Source: CAIWHR01 sp963734085
GTDB taxonomy: Bacteria > Pseudomonadota > Gammaproteobacteria > Burkholderiales > Casimicrobiaceae
NCBI GenBank assembly: GCA_963734085.1
Contig: CAVTFT010000007.1
Coordinates: 682,001 to 746,000, forward strand
Length of the DNA stretch: 64,000 nt
Reading direction: 5' to 3'
Part shown: positions 8,960 through 17,149 of the stretch, piece after piece
How positions within the stretch are numbered: position 1 is the first letter of the stretch
How the letters are laid out: each line of letters starts with the position of its first letter
Made by a program: the position numbers and the translations under genes
The notes under the pieces: model-generated
Database searches by the model: none
Seen by the model: the letters and a program-made list of their open reading frames with translations, nothing else
Told to the model about the DNA's origin: nothing

Positions 8960-9883
8960 ATGAGAATCCTCCTGCAGACGACGGGCCGCACGATTGCGGA
9001 ATGGCGCGCCGGATTCGAGCGCGCGCTGCCGGAAGCGACCATTGCGACCTGGCCCGACGCACCGCTCTCCCCCGACTACGCGGTCGTCTGGAGGCCACCG
9101 CCCGAGCTGTTCGAGCGAGTGCGGCCGGTGAAGGCGATCTTCAATCTCGGTGCCGGCGTCGATGCGCTGCTTTCCGTCGCCACGCTGCCGGACGGCGTGC
9201 CGGTGGTCCGCCTCGAGGACGCGGGAATGGCCGAGCAGATGGCGGAATACGCAACCTTCGCGGTGCTGCGCGCCTACCGCGAGATGGATATCTACGCGGC
9301 GGACCAGGTCGAACGGCGCTGGCGGCCGCGGCCGCAGCGCGCGAAGAGCGAGTTCGGCGTCGGCATCATGGGACTCGGCGTGCTGGGCCGCGCGATCGCA
9401 GCGGCGCTTGCGCCCTTCAACTTTCCGCTCGCCGGCTGGAGTCGCGAGCGCAAGTCGGTGCCGGGAATCGCGACCTTCGTGGGGCCGGCGGAGCTGCCGC
9501 CGTTTCTCGCGCGATCCCGGGTGCTCATCTGCGCATTGCCATCGACGGGCACAACGCGCGGGCTCCTCGGGCGCGCGACGCTCGCGCTGCTGCCGCCGGG
9601 CGCGCACGTCGTCAACATCGCGCGCGGCGACATCGTCGTCGACGCCGACCTGATGGCCTTGCTCGACGAAGGGCATCTGGGCGGGGCGATGCTCGATGTC
9701 TTCCGCGAGGAGCCGCTGCCGCCGGAGCACGCGTTCTGGCATCATCCGCGAATCACGATCACGCCGCATGTCGCAGCGTTTACGGTGATCGCGGACTCGG
9801 TCGCGCAGGTCGCGGCGAAGATCCGAAGGATCGAGCGGGGAGAGGCCATCAGCGGCGTCGTCGATCGGGAGCGCGGTTACTGA
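8960..9883 (+). CDS. ghrA: glyoxylate/hydroxypyruvate reductase A-like D-2-hydroxyacid dehydrogenase
   Basis: A 307-residue NAD(P)-dependent 2-hydroxyacid dehydrogenase, reducing glyoxylate or hydroxypyruvate in known relatives. The Rossmann loop GIMGLGVLGRAI is at about residues 134-145; the catalytic Arg is R222 in NIARGD and the catalytic His is H270 in ITPHVAA. The N-terminal RILLQTTGRTIAEW and the FNLGAGVDALL segment are typical of GhrA. It sits inside the acyl-CoA catabolic run but has no obvious step there. Its ATG overlaps a mini-ORF coming from mccA, and its TGA overlaps the first ATG of the tandem repeats that follow. Confidence 0.88.
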   Translation: MRILLQTTGRTIAEWRAGFERALPEATIATWPDAPLSPDYAVVWRPPPELFERVRPVKAIFNLGAGVDALLSVATLPDGVPVVRLEDAGMAEQMAEYATFAVLRAYREMDIYAADQVERRWRPRPQRAKSEFGVGIMGLGVLGRAIAAALAPFNFPLAGWSRERKSVPGIATFVGPAELPPFLARSRVLICALPSTGTTRGLLGRATLALLPPGAHVVNIARGDIVVDADLMALLDEGHLGGAMLDVFREEPLPPEHAFWHHPRITITPHVAAFTVIADSVAQVAAKIRRIERGEAISGVVDRERGY

Positions 9884-10129
9884 TGAACGGCCCCCAAGCT
9901 CACTTCGTTCGCCTCCCCCCGAGGGGGGTGCAGGCCTGCCTTGGGGCGGCCCGGCGGGAGGCCTGATGAACGGCCCCCAAGCTCACTTCGTTCGCCTCCC
10001 CCCGAGGGGGGTGCAGGCCTCCCTTGGGGCGGCCCGGCGGGAGGCCTGATGAACGGCCCCCAAGCTCACTTCGTTCGCCTCCCCCCAAGGGGGATGCAGG
10101 CCTCCCTTGGGGCGGCCCGGCTGGAGGCC
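9881..10129 (+). repeat. three tandem 83-bp palindromic repeat units, each a 27-codon mini-ORF
   Basis: Units occupy 9881-9963, 9964-10046 and 10047-10129 and differ by only a few bases. Each has a central CCCCCC-GAGG(G) palindrome and CCCCAAG / CTTGGGG arms. Each begins TGATG and ends with GGGAGG or GGAGG, so the TGA of one reading frame overlaps the ATG of the next and a ribosome site stands 4 bases before it. The frames 9883-9966, 9966-10049 and 10049-10132 each encode 27 residues with nearly the same sequence and end on the mvaB ATG. A single related unit lies at 36242-36324; reverse-oriented relatives lie in the bio operon. Confidence 0.9.
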
Positions 10130-10131
10130 TG

Positions 10132-11061
10132 ATGGAACCGAAGCTCCCTCCGCGTGTGCGCCTGGTCGAGGTCGGTCCGCGCGACGGCCTGCAGAACGAG
10201 AAGGCGATGGTGTCGACCGAGGTCAAGGTCGCGCTGATCGACCATCTGACCGAAGCCGGCTTCCCGGCGATCGAGGCGACGGCGTTCGTGTCGCCGAAAT
10301 GGGTGCCGCAAATGGGCGACGCGGCGGAGGTGATGGCGCGCATTCATCGCAAACCCGGCGTCCGGTATCCGGTGCTGACGCCGAACCTGCAGGGCTTCGA
10401 GGCGGCGCTGGCGGCGAAAGCCGACGAGGTTGCGGTGTTCGTCGCCGCGTCGGAAACGTTTTCGCGCAAGAACATCAATTGCTCGATTGGCGAAAGTCTC
10501 GCGCGGGTGCAGCCGGTCTTCGTCGCGGCGAAGGCGCATGGCATCCGGGTCCGCGGCTACATTTCGTGCGCGCTGGGCTGCCCGTACGAAGGTGACGTCG
10601 AGTCGCGCAAGGTGGCCGAGGTCGCCGCGGTGCTTTATCGTGAGGGCGCCTACGAGGTCTCGCTCGGCGACACGATCGGGGTCGGGACGGCGGGCCGGAC
10701 CAAAGCGCTGATCGCGGCGGTCGCCGAGCACGTGCCGCTCGCCGCGCTCGCCGGGCATTTCCACGATACGTACGGCCAGGCGCTGACCAACGTCTACGCG
10801 GCGATGGAAATGGGCGTGGCGACGTTCGACGCGTCCGTCGCCGGGCTCGGCGGCTGTCCGTACGCGAAGGGTGCCACCGGCAACGTCGCGAGCGAGGACG
10901 TCGTCTATCTGCTCGACGGCCTCGGTATCGAGACGGGCATCGACATGACGAAACTGCGGATCGCAAGCCGCTACATTTCGGACGCGCTCTCGCGCCCGCC
11001 CGCCTCGCGCGTCGCCCGCGCGCTCGCCGCCAAACAACCGCTCCCGGCGCATGAAGGCTGA
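10132..11061 (+). CDS. mvaB: hydroxymethylglutaryl-CoA lyase
   Basis: A 309-residue TIM-barrel lyase that cleaves HMG-CoA to acetyl-CoA and acetoacetate, the last step of leucine breakdown. RLVEVGPRDGLQNE holds the catalytic Arg and metal Asp; the C-terminal GLGGCPYAKGATGNVASED is the HMG-CoA lyase signature with its active-site Cys. HFHDTYGQALTN supplies further metal ligands. The ATG is supplied at the edge of the third 83-bp repeat, whose GGAGG serves as the ribosome site; the repeat-encoded mini-ORF stop overlaps this ATG. Its end overlaps the DUF1289 gene by 11 bases. Confidence 0.95.
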   Translation: MEPKLPPRVRLVEVGPRDGLQNEKAMVSTEVKVALIDHLTEAGFPAIEATAFVSPKWVPQMGDAAEVMARIHRKPGVRYPVLTPNLQGFEAALAAKADEVAVFVAASETFSRKNINCSIGESLARVQPVFVAAKAHGIRVRGYISCALGCPYEGDVESRKVAEVAAVLYREGAYEVSLGDTIGVGTAGRTKALIAAVAEHVPLAALAGHFHDTYGQALTNVYAAMEMGVATFDASVAGLGGCPYAKGATGNVASEDVVYLLDGLGIETGIDMTKLRIASRYISDALSRPPASRVARALAAKQPLPAHEG

Positions 11062-11257
11062 GCAGCCGCTCGAAGCTTCGGGCGTGCCGTCCCCGTGCAC
11101 CAGCGTGTGCACGATGGACAAGGCGAGCGGGCTTTGCATCGGCTGCTTCCGGACGCTCGACGAGATCGCCACCTGGAGCGTGCTGGACGACGCCGGAAAA
11201 CGCCGGGTGCTGGCCGCGCTTCCCGCCCGTCGCGCCGTCGCCAAACGGACCGCGTGA
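11051..11257 (+). CDS. DUF1289 family small protein
   Basis: A 68-residue protein with the DUF1289 cysteine pattern: SPCTSVCTM, then GLCIGCFRTLDEIATW. The four cysteines (CxxxC...CxxC) suggest a small metal-binding or Fe-S protein; the function of the family is not known to me. It overlaps the mvaB end by 11 bases and the next gene's possible GTG start by 4, so it is translated as part of the operon. Confidence 0.85.
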   Translation: MKAEQPLEASGVPSPCTSVCTMDKASGLCIGCFRTLDEIATWSVLDDAGKRRVLAALPARRAVAKRTA

Positions 11258-11262
11258 CGGCG

Positions 11263-11952
11263 ATGATCGCCGACTGGTACTTCGATTTCGTCTCGCCGTT
11301 CGCGTATCTGCAGAGCGAGCAGCTTGCCTCGCTCGCGCCCGCGATCACCGTGCGCTACACGCCGGTGCTGTTTGCCGGATTGCTCGGTGCAAACGGCCAG
11401 AAGGGGCCGGCCGAAATCCCGGCGAAGCGCGCGTTCACCTATCGCTTCTGCATCTGGCAGGCGAAAAGGCTCGGGATTCCGCTCAAATTTCCGCCCGAAC
11501 ATCCGTTCAATCCGCTGCCGCTCTTGCGCCTCGCGATCGCCTGCGACTGCACCGATGTCGCCGTACACAAGATCTTCCGTTTCGTCTGGCGCGACGGCCG
11601 CCTGCCGGATCTGCCCATCGAATGGGCGGAGCTCGAAAGCGGGGTCGGCGTGCCCGATGCCACGGCGCGCATCGCGTCGCCGGAGGTAAAGAGCGAGCTT
11701 CGCCGCAACACCGACCAGGCGATCGCACGCGGCGTCTTCGGCGTACCGACGCTCGCGATCGGCAGCGAGCTTTTCTGGGGCGCCGACGCCACCGCGATGG
11801 CTGCCGACTATGTCGCCGCGGGGTGCCGCTTTGCCGACCCCGAGTACGCGCGTGTCGCGAGCCTTCCGATCGGTGCTGCGCGCGAGGACGTCGCGTCAGG
11901 CACGGCGCCGCGGGAAAAACGCAAGACGCGGATCGCCGGGACAGCGACCTGA
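11263..11952 (+). CDS. 2-hydroxychromene-2-carboxylate isomerase family (DsbA fold), copy 2
   Basis: A 229-residue paralogue of the protein at 2427-3032. The N-terminal DWYFDFVSPFAYL has the Ser-Pro turn; the C-domain has RGVFGVPTLAIGSELFWG. The last 35 residues are a basic, proline-poor tail not seen in copy 1. The start is ATG 11263; GTG 11254, which overlaps the DUF1289 stop by 4 bases, is an equally plausible in-frame start. The substrate is unknown. It ends the plus-strand catabolic run and faces purE tail to tail. Confidence 0.82.
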   Translation: MIADWYFDFVSPFAYLQSEQLASLAPAITVRYTPVLFAGLLGANGQKGPAEIPAKRAFTYRFCIWQAKRLGIPLKFPPEHPFNPLPLLRLAIACDCTDVAVHKIFRFVWRDGRLPDLPIEWAELESGVGVPDATARIASPEVKSELRRNTDQAIARGVFGVPTLAIGSELFWGADATAMAADYVAAGCRFADPEYARVASLPIGAAREDVASGTAPREKRKTRIAGTAT

Positions 11953-12017
11953 CGCAGGAGACTCACGCGGTACCGCCCTCGACCTGCTTCAACAGAGGCT
12001 GACCGAGGTGATCGCGT

Positions 12018-12524
12018 TCACCCCACCGGCGGGACCCGCATCGCGCGCGCAGCATTGGTCTGCTTCAGCCGGAACGCAGCGAGCTTTTTCGCGACGGTGG
12101 GATCAGTCGCGGCAATCAACGCGACGGCGAATAGGCCGGCGTTGGCGGCGCCGGCTTCGCCGATCGCAAACGTGGCGACCGGAATGCCCTTCGGCATCTG
12201 GACGATCGAGTACAGCGAATCCTCGCCGCGCAGATATTTCGATGGCACCGGAACTCCCAGCACGGGGACCGTCGTCTTGGCGGCGATGATCCCCGCGAGG
12301 TGCGCGGCGCCACCTGCGCCGGCGATGATGCAGCGCAGTCCGCGCGGGAGAGCGTCCTCGGCATACTCGAAGGTGTCGTCGGGCATCCGGTGCGCGGACA
12401 TCACGCGAGCCTCGTAGACGATGCCGAATGCGTCGAGCTGCGCGGCGGTATGGCGCATGATGTCCCAATCGCTGTCGCTGCCCATCACCACGCCGACTAA
12501 AGGCGCGCTCTTGCGTTGTGCCAT
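12018..12524 (-). CDS. purE: N5-carboxyaminoimidazole ribonucleotide mutase (PurE class I)
   Basis: A 168-residue mutase of purine synthesis converting N5-CAIR to CAIR. VGVVMGSDSDWDIM binds the phosphate, MSAHRMPD carries the catalytic His, and AGAGGAAHLAG follows, all in the usual order. The start is set by the ATG at 12524, which has GGAGGA 10 bases before it; the frame stays open further upstream but the extra residues are not PurE-like. The usual partner purK is not in the window. The gene is divergent from slt and convergent with the second isomerase. Confidence 0.95.
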   Translation of the reverse strand: MAQRKSAPLVGVVMGSDSDWDIMRHTAAQLDAFGIVYEARVMSAHRMPDDTFEYAEDALPRGLRCIIAGAGGAAHLAGIIAAKTTVPVLGVPVPSKYLRGEDSLYSIVQMPKGIPVATFAIGEAGAANAGLFAVALIAATDPTVAKKLAAFRLKQTNAARAMRVPPVG

Positions 12525-12780
12525 CGGGAGGTCCTCCGCGGGATCGTACGCGCGCGCCTGGTTCGGAGCAGCGCCCGCTACTGGTGCCGGTTTTTCGGGC
12601 GATTTTAGCACTCGGACCGGCCGGCCCACGAACGTGCATGCCTAAGTGCCGTCTCCACGGGCGTCCTGCCCGAAACGACGCGCCACGCTCGTGGTCTCAC
12701 GACGGACTTTGACGATCGCCCGCTGAACGGGTTGCCGCGGTGTGCTCGCGTCGTCGACAATGCTCGCTGGGAACCCCGTG

Positions 12781-14727
12781 ATGACCGTCGCCTACCGACT
12801 TCTCGCGCTCGCCGCCGCCGGCTTCGCAGCCGTCGCCATCGCCGCGCCCGAGCCTTCGGACACCGATTTTCTGGCCGCGAAAGCGGCGTTCGAGCGCGGC
12901 GACCGCGGCAAGCTCGATATCCTCGCCCCGAAGCTCGCGGGCCATGTCCTCGAATCCTACGTGGAGTACTGGCAACTCAGGGCAAAGCTCGACACCGCTA
13001 GCGACGACGAAGTACGGGCGTACCTCGCGCGCTGGCCGGGCTCGCCGCAGGGCGACCGGTTGCGCGTCGAATGGCTGAAATCGCTGGGCAAACGCGCGCA
13101 GTGGGAGACTTTCGGCGCCGAGTATCCGCCGCCAGCGGGCGAGGATCTCGAGCTCGCGTGTCTCGGCATCCAGTATCGCCGGCAGCAGGAAGGCAATGCG
13201 GCGCTCGCTGCCGCCAAGCCGCTGTGGTTCACCGGGCAATCCACGCCCGACGCCTGCGAGCCGCTGTTCGTTGCGCTGATCGCCAGCGGCGACATTGCGC
13301 CCGCCGACCGCCGCACGCGGTTCCGGTTGGCGAACGAAGCGGGAAACGTGCGGCTTGCCCAATCGATCGCGGTCGACCTGCCTCCGGAGAGCCGGATTTC
13401 CGCGCGCGAATTCATTGCGGTCGAGCGCGATCCTTCGCGCGCGCTCGCCAAAGGCGAATTTGGCTGGAAGCGCGAAAGCGGGCGCGAGCTCGCGCTGTAT
13501 GCGCTCGAGCGGGCGGCGAGAAAGGACGCCTCGAGCGTGCGCGCTGCATGGGTAAAGCAGCGTGTATGGCTGCCGGTTGTCGATCGGCTGTATGGCAATG
13601 CGCGGATCGCGTTCCATGCGGCGCGGCAGTTGAACCCGCAGGCGAACGACTGGTTCCGCGAGGCGGCCGGGACGCCACTCGGGAGCGAGCAACGCGCGTG
13701 GCGAGTGCGCGCCGCATTGCGCGCCGGCGCGTGGCCGGACGTCGCGGCCGCGATCGAGGCGATGCCGCCCGCGCAGGCACAGGAGCCCGCTTGGCGCTAC
13801 TGGAAAGCGCGCGCACTCGCGGCGGCGGGCCATGGCGACGACGCGAACGTCATCTACGCGGCGCTCGCCCCCGATCTCGACTTCTACGGCGTGCTTGCCG
13901 CCGAGGCGCTCGGCCAGCGCCTCCCGCCCGCGCCCAGCGCCGGGGAGCCGGACGTCGCGGCGCTGTCGACCTTTGACGCGCAGCCGGGCGTCCGGCGCGC
14001 CCTCAAGCTGGTCGAGATGGACATGCGCGCCGAATCGCGACGCGAATGGCTGTACGTGGTGCGTGGACGCGACGACGACGGCCTCATCGTCGCTGCCGAA
14101 TATGCGCGCCGCGCGGGCCTCTACGACCGCGCGATCAATACCGCGGAGCGAACGTCGGTGCGGCACGATTTCGGGTTGCGTTACCTGATGCCGTTCCGCG
14201 AGTATTTCGCTCAGGCGGCGCGCGAGCAGGACGTCGACGAGGCATTGCTGCTGGGGCTCGCGCGCCAGGAATCGCGCTTCGTCCCCGACATCGTGTCGGC
14301 GGCGGGCGCCGTCGGCCTGATGCAGCTGATGCCGCCGACCGCGCGCTGGATCGCGAAGCAGATGGGCCGTGCCGATTACCAGTCGGCGCTGATTTCCGAC
14401 GTCGCCGTCAACACGCAGTTCGGCGCGTACTATTTCAGGCACTGCCTGGATCTGCTCGAGGGCATGCCGGCGCTCGCGGCCGCTGCGTATAATGCCGGAC
14501 CCAATCGTGCCCAGGTCTGGCGCAACGGCGCCCCGCTCGAAGGCGCGATCTGGGTCGAATCGATCCCGTTCAACGAGACGCGCGATTACGTGAAAAGAGT
14601 GCTCGCCAACGCGGTGTTCTACGCGCGCGAGCTGAACCAGCCGTACCGGCCGCTGACCGAGAGGCTCGGCACGGTACCGCCGCGCACGAACGGCGACGGC
14701 GCGGCGATCACCGCGCAGGGGCAATGA
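12781..14727 (+). CDS. slt: soluble lytic murein transglycosylase (Slt family)
   Basis: A 648-residue exported enzyme that cuts glycan strands of peptidoglycan. The N-terminus MTVAYRLLALAAAGFAAVAIA is a signal peptide. A long alpha-helical U-domain (about 30-460) precedes the catalytic domain with LARQESRFVP (catalytic Glu about E497), GAVGLMQLMPPTA and AAYNAGPNRAQVW, all typical of Slt. The ATG at 12781 is chosen because the signal peptide follows directly; another ATG lies 39 bases upstream. A 9-residue mini-ORF (14724-14753) overlaps both its stop and the next gene's start. Confidence 0.92.
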   Translation: MTVAYRLLALAAAGFAAVAIAAPEPSDTDFLAAKAAFERGDRGKLDILAPKLAGHVLESYVEYWQLRAKLDTASDDEVRAYLARWPGSPQGDRLRVEWLKSLGKRAQWETFGAEYPPPAGEDLELACLGIQYRRQQEGNAALAAAKPLWFTGQSTPDACEPLFVALIASGDIAPADRRTRFRLANEAGNVRLAQSIAVDLPPESRISAREFIAVERDPSRALAKGEFGWKRESGRELALYALERAARKDASSVRAAWVKQRVWLPVVDRLYGNARIAFHAARQLNPQANDWFREAAGTPLGSEQRAWRVRAALRAGAWPDVAAAIEAMPPAQAQEPAWRYWKARALAAAGHGDDANVIYAALAPDLDFYGVLAAEALGQRLPPAPSAGEPDVAALSTFDAQPGVRRALKLVEMDMRAESRREWLYVVRGRDDDGLIVAAEYARRAGLYDRAINTAERTSVRHDFGLRYLMPFREYFAQAAREQDVDEALLLGLARQESRFVPDIVSAAGAVGLMQLMPPTARWIAKQMGRADYQSALISDVAVNTQFGAYYFRHCLDLLEGMPALAAAAYNAGPNRAQVWRNGAPLEGAIWVESIPFNETRDYVKRVLANAVFYARELNQPYRPLTERLGTVPPRTNGDGAAITAQGQ

Positions 14728-14749
14728 GCGCCAAGCCTGGAGCACCGGA

Positions 14750-15697
14750 ATGACGGCGGTTCCGCCCGCGGTCGTAGTCCTCGGCGGCAGCGGTTTCGTC
14801 GGCCGCCACGTCGTCAATCGCTTGGTCGACGCTGGCCGCCGCGTGCTCGTCACGACGCGTCGCCGCGAGAACGCCCGGCATCTGATCCTGCTGCCGACGG
14901 TCGACGTCGTCGAAGCGGATATCCACGACGCGCCCACGCTCGGGCGTCTTGTCGCGGGAGCATCCGCGGTCATCAACCTCGTAGGCATCCTTAACGAAAC
15001 ACGGCGGGAAACGTTCGCGCGCGTTCACGTCGAGCTCACGCGCCGCGTGGTTGCCGCCTGCCGCGGGGCGGGCATCAAGCGCCTGCTGCAGATGGGCGCG
15101 CTCAATGCCGACCCGGCGGGGCCGAGTCGCTACCAGCGCAGCAAAGGCGACGCGGAGGCTCTCGTCGCGGCCTCCGGTCTCGACTGGACGATCTTCGAGC
15201 CGTCGGTGATCTTCGGCCGCGAGGATTCGTTCCTCAACCTGTTCGCGAAACTGCAGCGCCTGCTGCCGGTGATGGCGCTCGCGGGGGGTGAGACCAGGTT
15301 CCAGCCGGTGTACGTCGGTGACGTCGCCGACTGTTTCGTCCGCGCGCTCGATCGTCCGGCGACGATCGGGCACAAGTACCCGCTGTGCGGACCCGACGTC
15401 CGCACGCTGCGCGAACTCGTGGCCTACGTCGGCAACGTGACCGGCAACGAGCGGCCGATCATCGCCCTCGGCCCGCGGCTCGGTCGGCTGCAGGCGCTCG
15501 TGCTGGAAATGCTCCCGGGCACGCTGATGAGCCGGGACAATCTCGCGTCGATGGAGAGGGACAGCGTTTGCGGCTGCGATTTTCCGGCGGTCTTCGGCGT
15601 CGCGCCGACCGCGCTGGCGGCGATCGCGCCAACTTATCTCTCGCCCGACGCCGAGCGCAGCCGCTACGACGCCATTCGCGCCACGAGCGGGCGCTAG
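14750..15697 (+). CDS. NAD-dependent epimerase/dehydratase family protein (NDUFA9-like)
   Basis: A 315-residue Rossmann-fold protein. VVVLGGSGFVGRHVVNRL is the dinucleotide-binding loop; VINLVGILNE and YQRSKGDAEALV (in place of the strict YxxxK of short-chain dehydrogenases) are typical of the atypical SDR group related to complex I subunit NDUFA9. The enzymatic activity of these bacterial members is not established. It follows slt and precedes cca, an arrangement I associate with betaproteobacteria. Confidence 0.82.
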   Translation: MTAVPPAVVVLGGSGFVGRHVVNRLVDAGRRVLVTTRRRENARHLILLPTVDVVEADIHDAPTLGRLVAGASAVINLVGILNETRRETFARVHVELTRRVVAACRGAGIKRLLQMGALNADPAGPSRYQRSKGDAEALVAASGLDWTIFEPSVIFGREDSFLNLFAKLQRLLPVMALAGGETRFQPVYVGDVADCFVRALDRPATIGHKYPLCGPDVRTLRELVAYVGNVTGNERPIIALGPRLGRLQALVLEMLPGTLMSRDNLASMERDSVCGCDFPAVFGVAPTALAAIAPTYLSPDAERSRYDAIRATSGR

Positions 15698-15823
15698 AAC
15701 CCATCTCAAACGAGGCTCTCGCGGCCCGACAGCTTGTCGCATCCTCGCTCGCCGGAATTTTGCGGCAGGTTCTTGCGCGGAGCTCTCGTTGCGCTGGCGA
15801 TGCGTTGCGGTTAACGTAAGCGG

Positions 15824-17149
15824 ATGGCACGCCCGTCGCGCAGCGCGCAGCCGGTGAAGATCTATCGCGTCGGCGGCGCGGTCCGCGACGAGCTTCTCGG
15901 TCGTCCTGTCGCCGACCGCGACTGGGTCGTCGTCGGAGCGACTCCGGAAACGCTGATCGCATCGGGTTTCAAACCCGTCGGGCGCGATTTTCCGGTCTTC
16001 CTACATCCCGAAACGCGCGAGGAGTACGCGCTCGCGCGCACCGAGCGCAAGCACGGGCGAGGCTATCGCGGCTTCGAATTCTTCGCTTCGCCCGACGTCA
16101 CGCTCGAAGAGGATCTCCGGCGGCGCGACCTGACTATCAACGCGATGGCGAGGGACGAGGACGGGACGCTGATCGATCCGTTCGGCGGCGAGGCCGATCT
16201 CCGCGCCGGGCTGCTGCGCCACGTGTCGCCCGCTTTCGTCGAGGATCCGCTCCGCGTCCTACGCGTCGCGCGCTTCGCAGCGCGTTTCGGCTTTGCGGTG
16301 GTGCCTGAAACCGCGACGCTGATGCGCTCGCTGGTCGCTTCGGGCGAGCTTGCCGAACTGCAGGCGGAGCGTGTCTGGCAGGAGCTCGCGCGGGGTCTGA
16401 TGGAGCCGCAGCCGTCGCGAATGCTTGCCGTGCTGCGCGAGTGCGGCGCGCTCCGAGCGATCCTGCCGGAAGTCGATGCACTGTACGGCGCCGGGCGGCG
16501 CTCGCGGCGCGCCCCGCCGGCAGACGCCGGCGTTCGTCTCGCGCAGGCGCTCGACTACGCCGCGGCACGGGCGCATCCGCTGCCGGTGCGTTACGCAGTG
16601 CTCGCCCACGACCTGGGCGGCGCAGCGGGCGCGCGCGCCGCGGCGAAACAGCGTCCAACGCCCGCGCGCAGCGTCCGCCTTGCCGAACAGTTGTCGGCGC
16701 GGCTCAAGGTCCCGGTCGAATGCCGCGATGCCGCGCGGCTCGCGGCGCGGTGGTGCGGCGCCATCGATCGGGTGTCCGAGCTGCCGGGCGCGAAGCTCCT
16801 CGACCTGCTGACCGCTGCCGATGCGCTCCGGCGCCCGGAACGGCTCGACACGCTGCTCGATGCCTGCGAATCCGTGGCCCTGTCGCGGCCGGGCGCGAGC
16901 GCCGCGTACGTGCCCGCCGATTTCGTGCGCGCGGCGCTCGGAATCGTCAAGCGCGTGGATGCGGCGGCCGTTGCCCGGGCCGTTCCGGCGCAGCGCAGAA
17001 CGAAAGGCGCGCCGCCCGCCGATGCGATCGCGAAGGCGGTGCGGGCCGCGCGACTCAAAGCGCTGCGGGAGTGGAGGAAAGGAAAGGCTGACCCGGGGAC
17101 CGCTGCGGTGCCGGCGCCCGGTCCCCGGCGCGCTATCGCTCGATCGTGA
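15824..17149 (+). CDS. cca: tRNA nucleotidyltransferase (CCA-adding), degraded HD domain
   Basis: A 441-residue class II nucleotidyltransferase that builds the 3' CCA of tRNA. KIYRVGGAVRDELLGRPVADRDWVVVG is the nucleotidyl head with the metal Asp pair (written here only in part); EEDLRRRDLTINAMA and EDPLRVLRVARFAARFGF follow. The C-terminal HD phosphohydrolase domain of the long enterobacterial type is present in outline but keeps only the first His-Asp (H262-D263); the later HHGHG and FHD histidines are missing. ATG 15824 is used; a GTG at 15854 matches the usual N-terminus. Its end overlaps the minus-strand TPR gene by 17 bases. Confidence 0.92.
   Translation: MARPSRSAQPVKIYRVGGAVRDELLGRPVADRDWVVVGATPETLIASGFKPVGRDFPVFLHPETREEYALARTERKHGRGYRGFEFFASPDVTLEEDLRRRDLTINAMARDEDGTLIDPFGGEADLRAGLLRHVSPAFVEDPLRVLRVARFAARFGFAVVPETATLMRSLVASGELAELQAERVWQELARGLMEPQPSRMLAVLRECGALRAILPEVDALYGAGRRSRRAPPADAGVRLAQALDYAAARAHPLPVRYAVLAHDLGGAAGARAAAKQRPTPARSVRLAEQLSARLKVPVECRDAARLAARWCGAIDRVSELPGAKLLDLLTAADALRRPERLDTLLDACESVALSRPGASAAYVPADFVRAALGIVKRVDAAAVARAVPAQRRTKGAPPADAIAKAVRAARLKALREWRKGKADPGTAAVPAPGPRRAIARS

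Noticed and set aside
6746..9769. A 1007-codon minus-strand open frame opposite mccA and ghrA
   Set aside because: Both genes beneath it are clear on the plus strand; the antisense frame has no motif and the composition of a shadow.
9881..10129. The three tandem units as a CRISPR array
   Set aside because: Units are directly joined with no unique spacers, and no cas gene is near.
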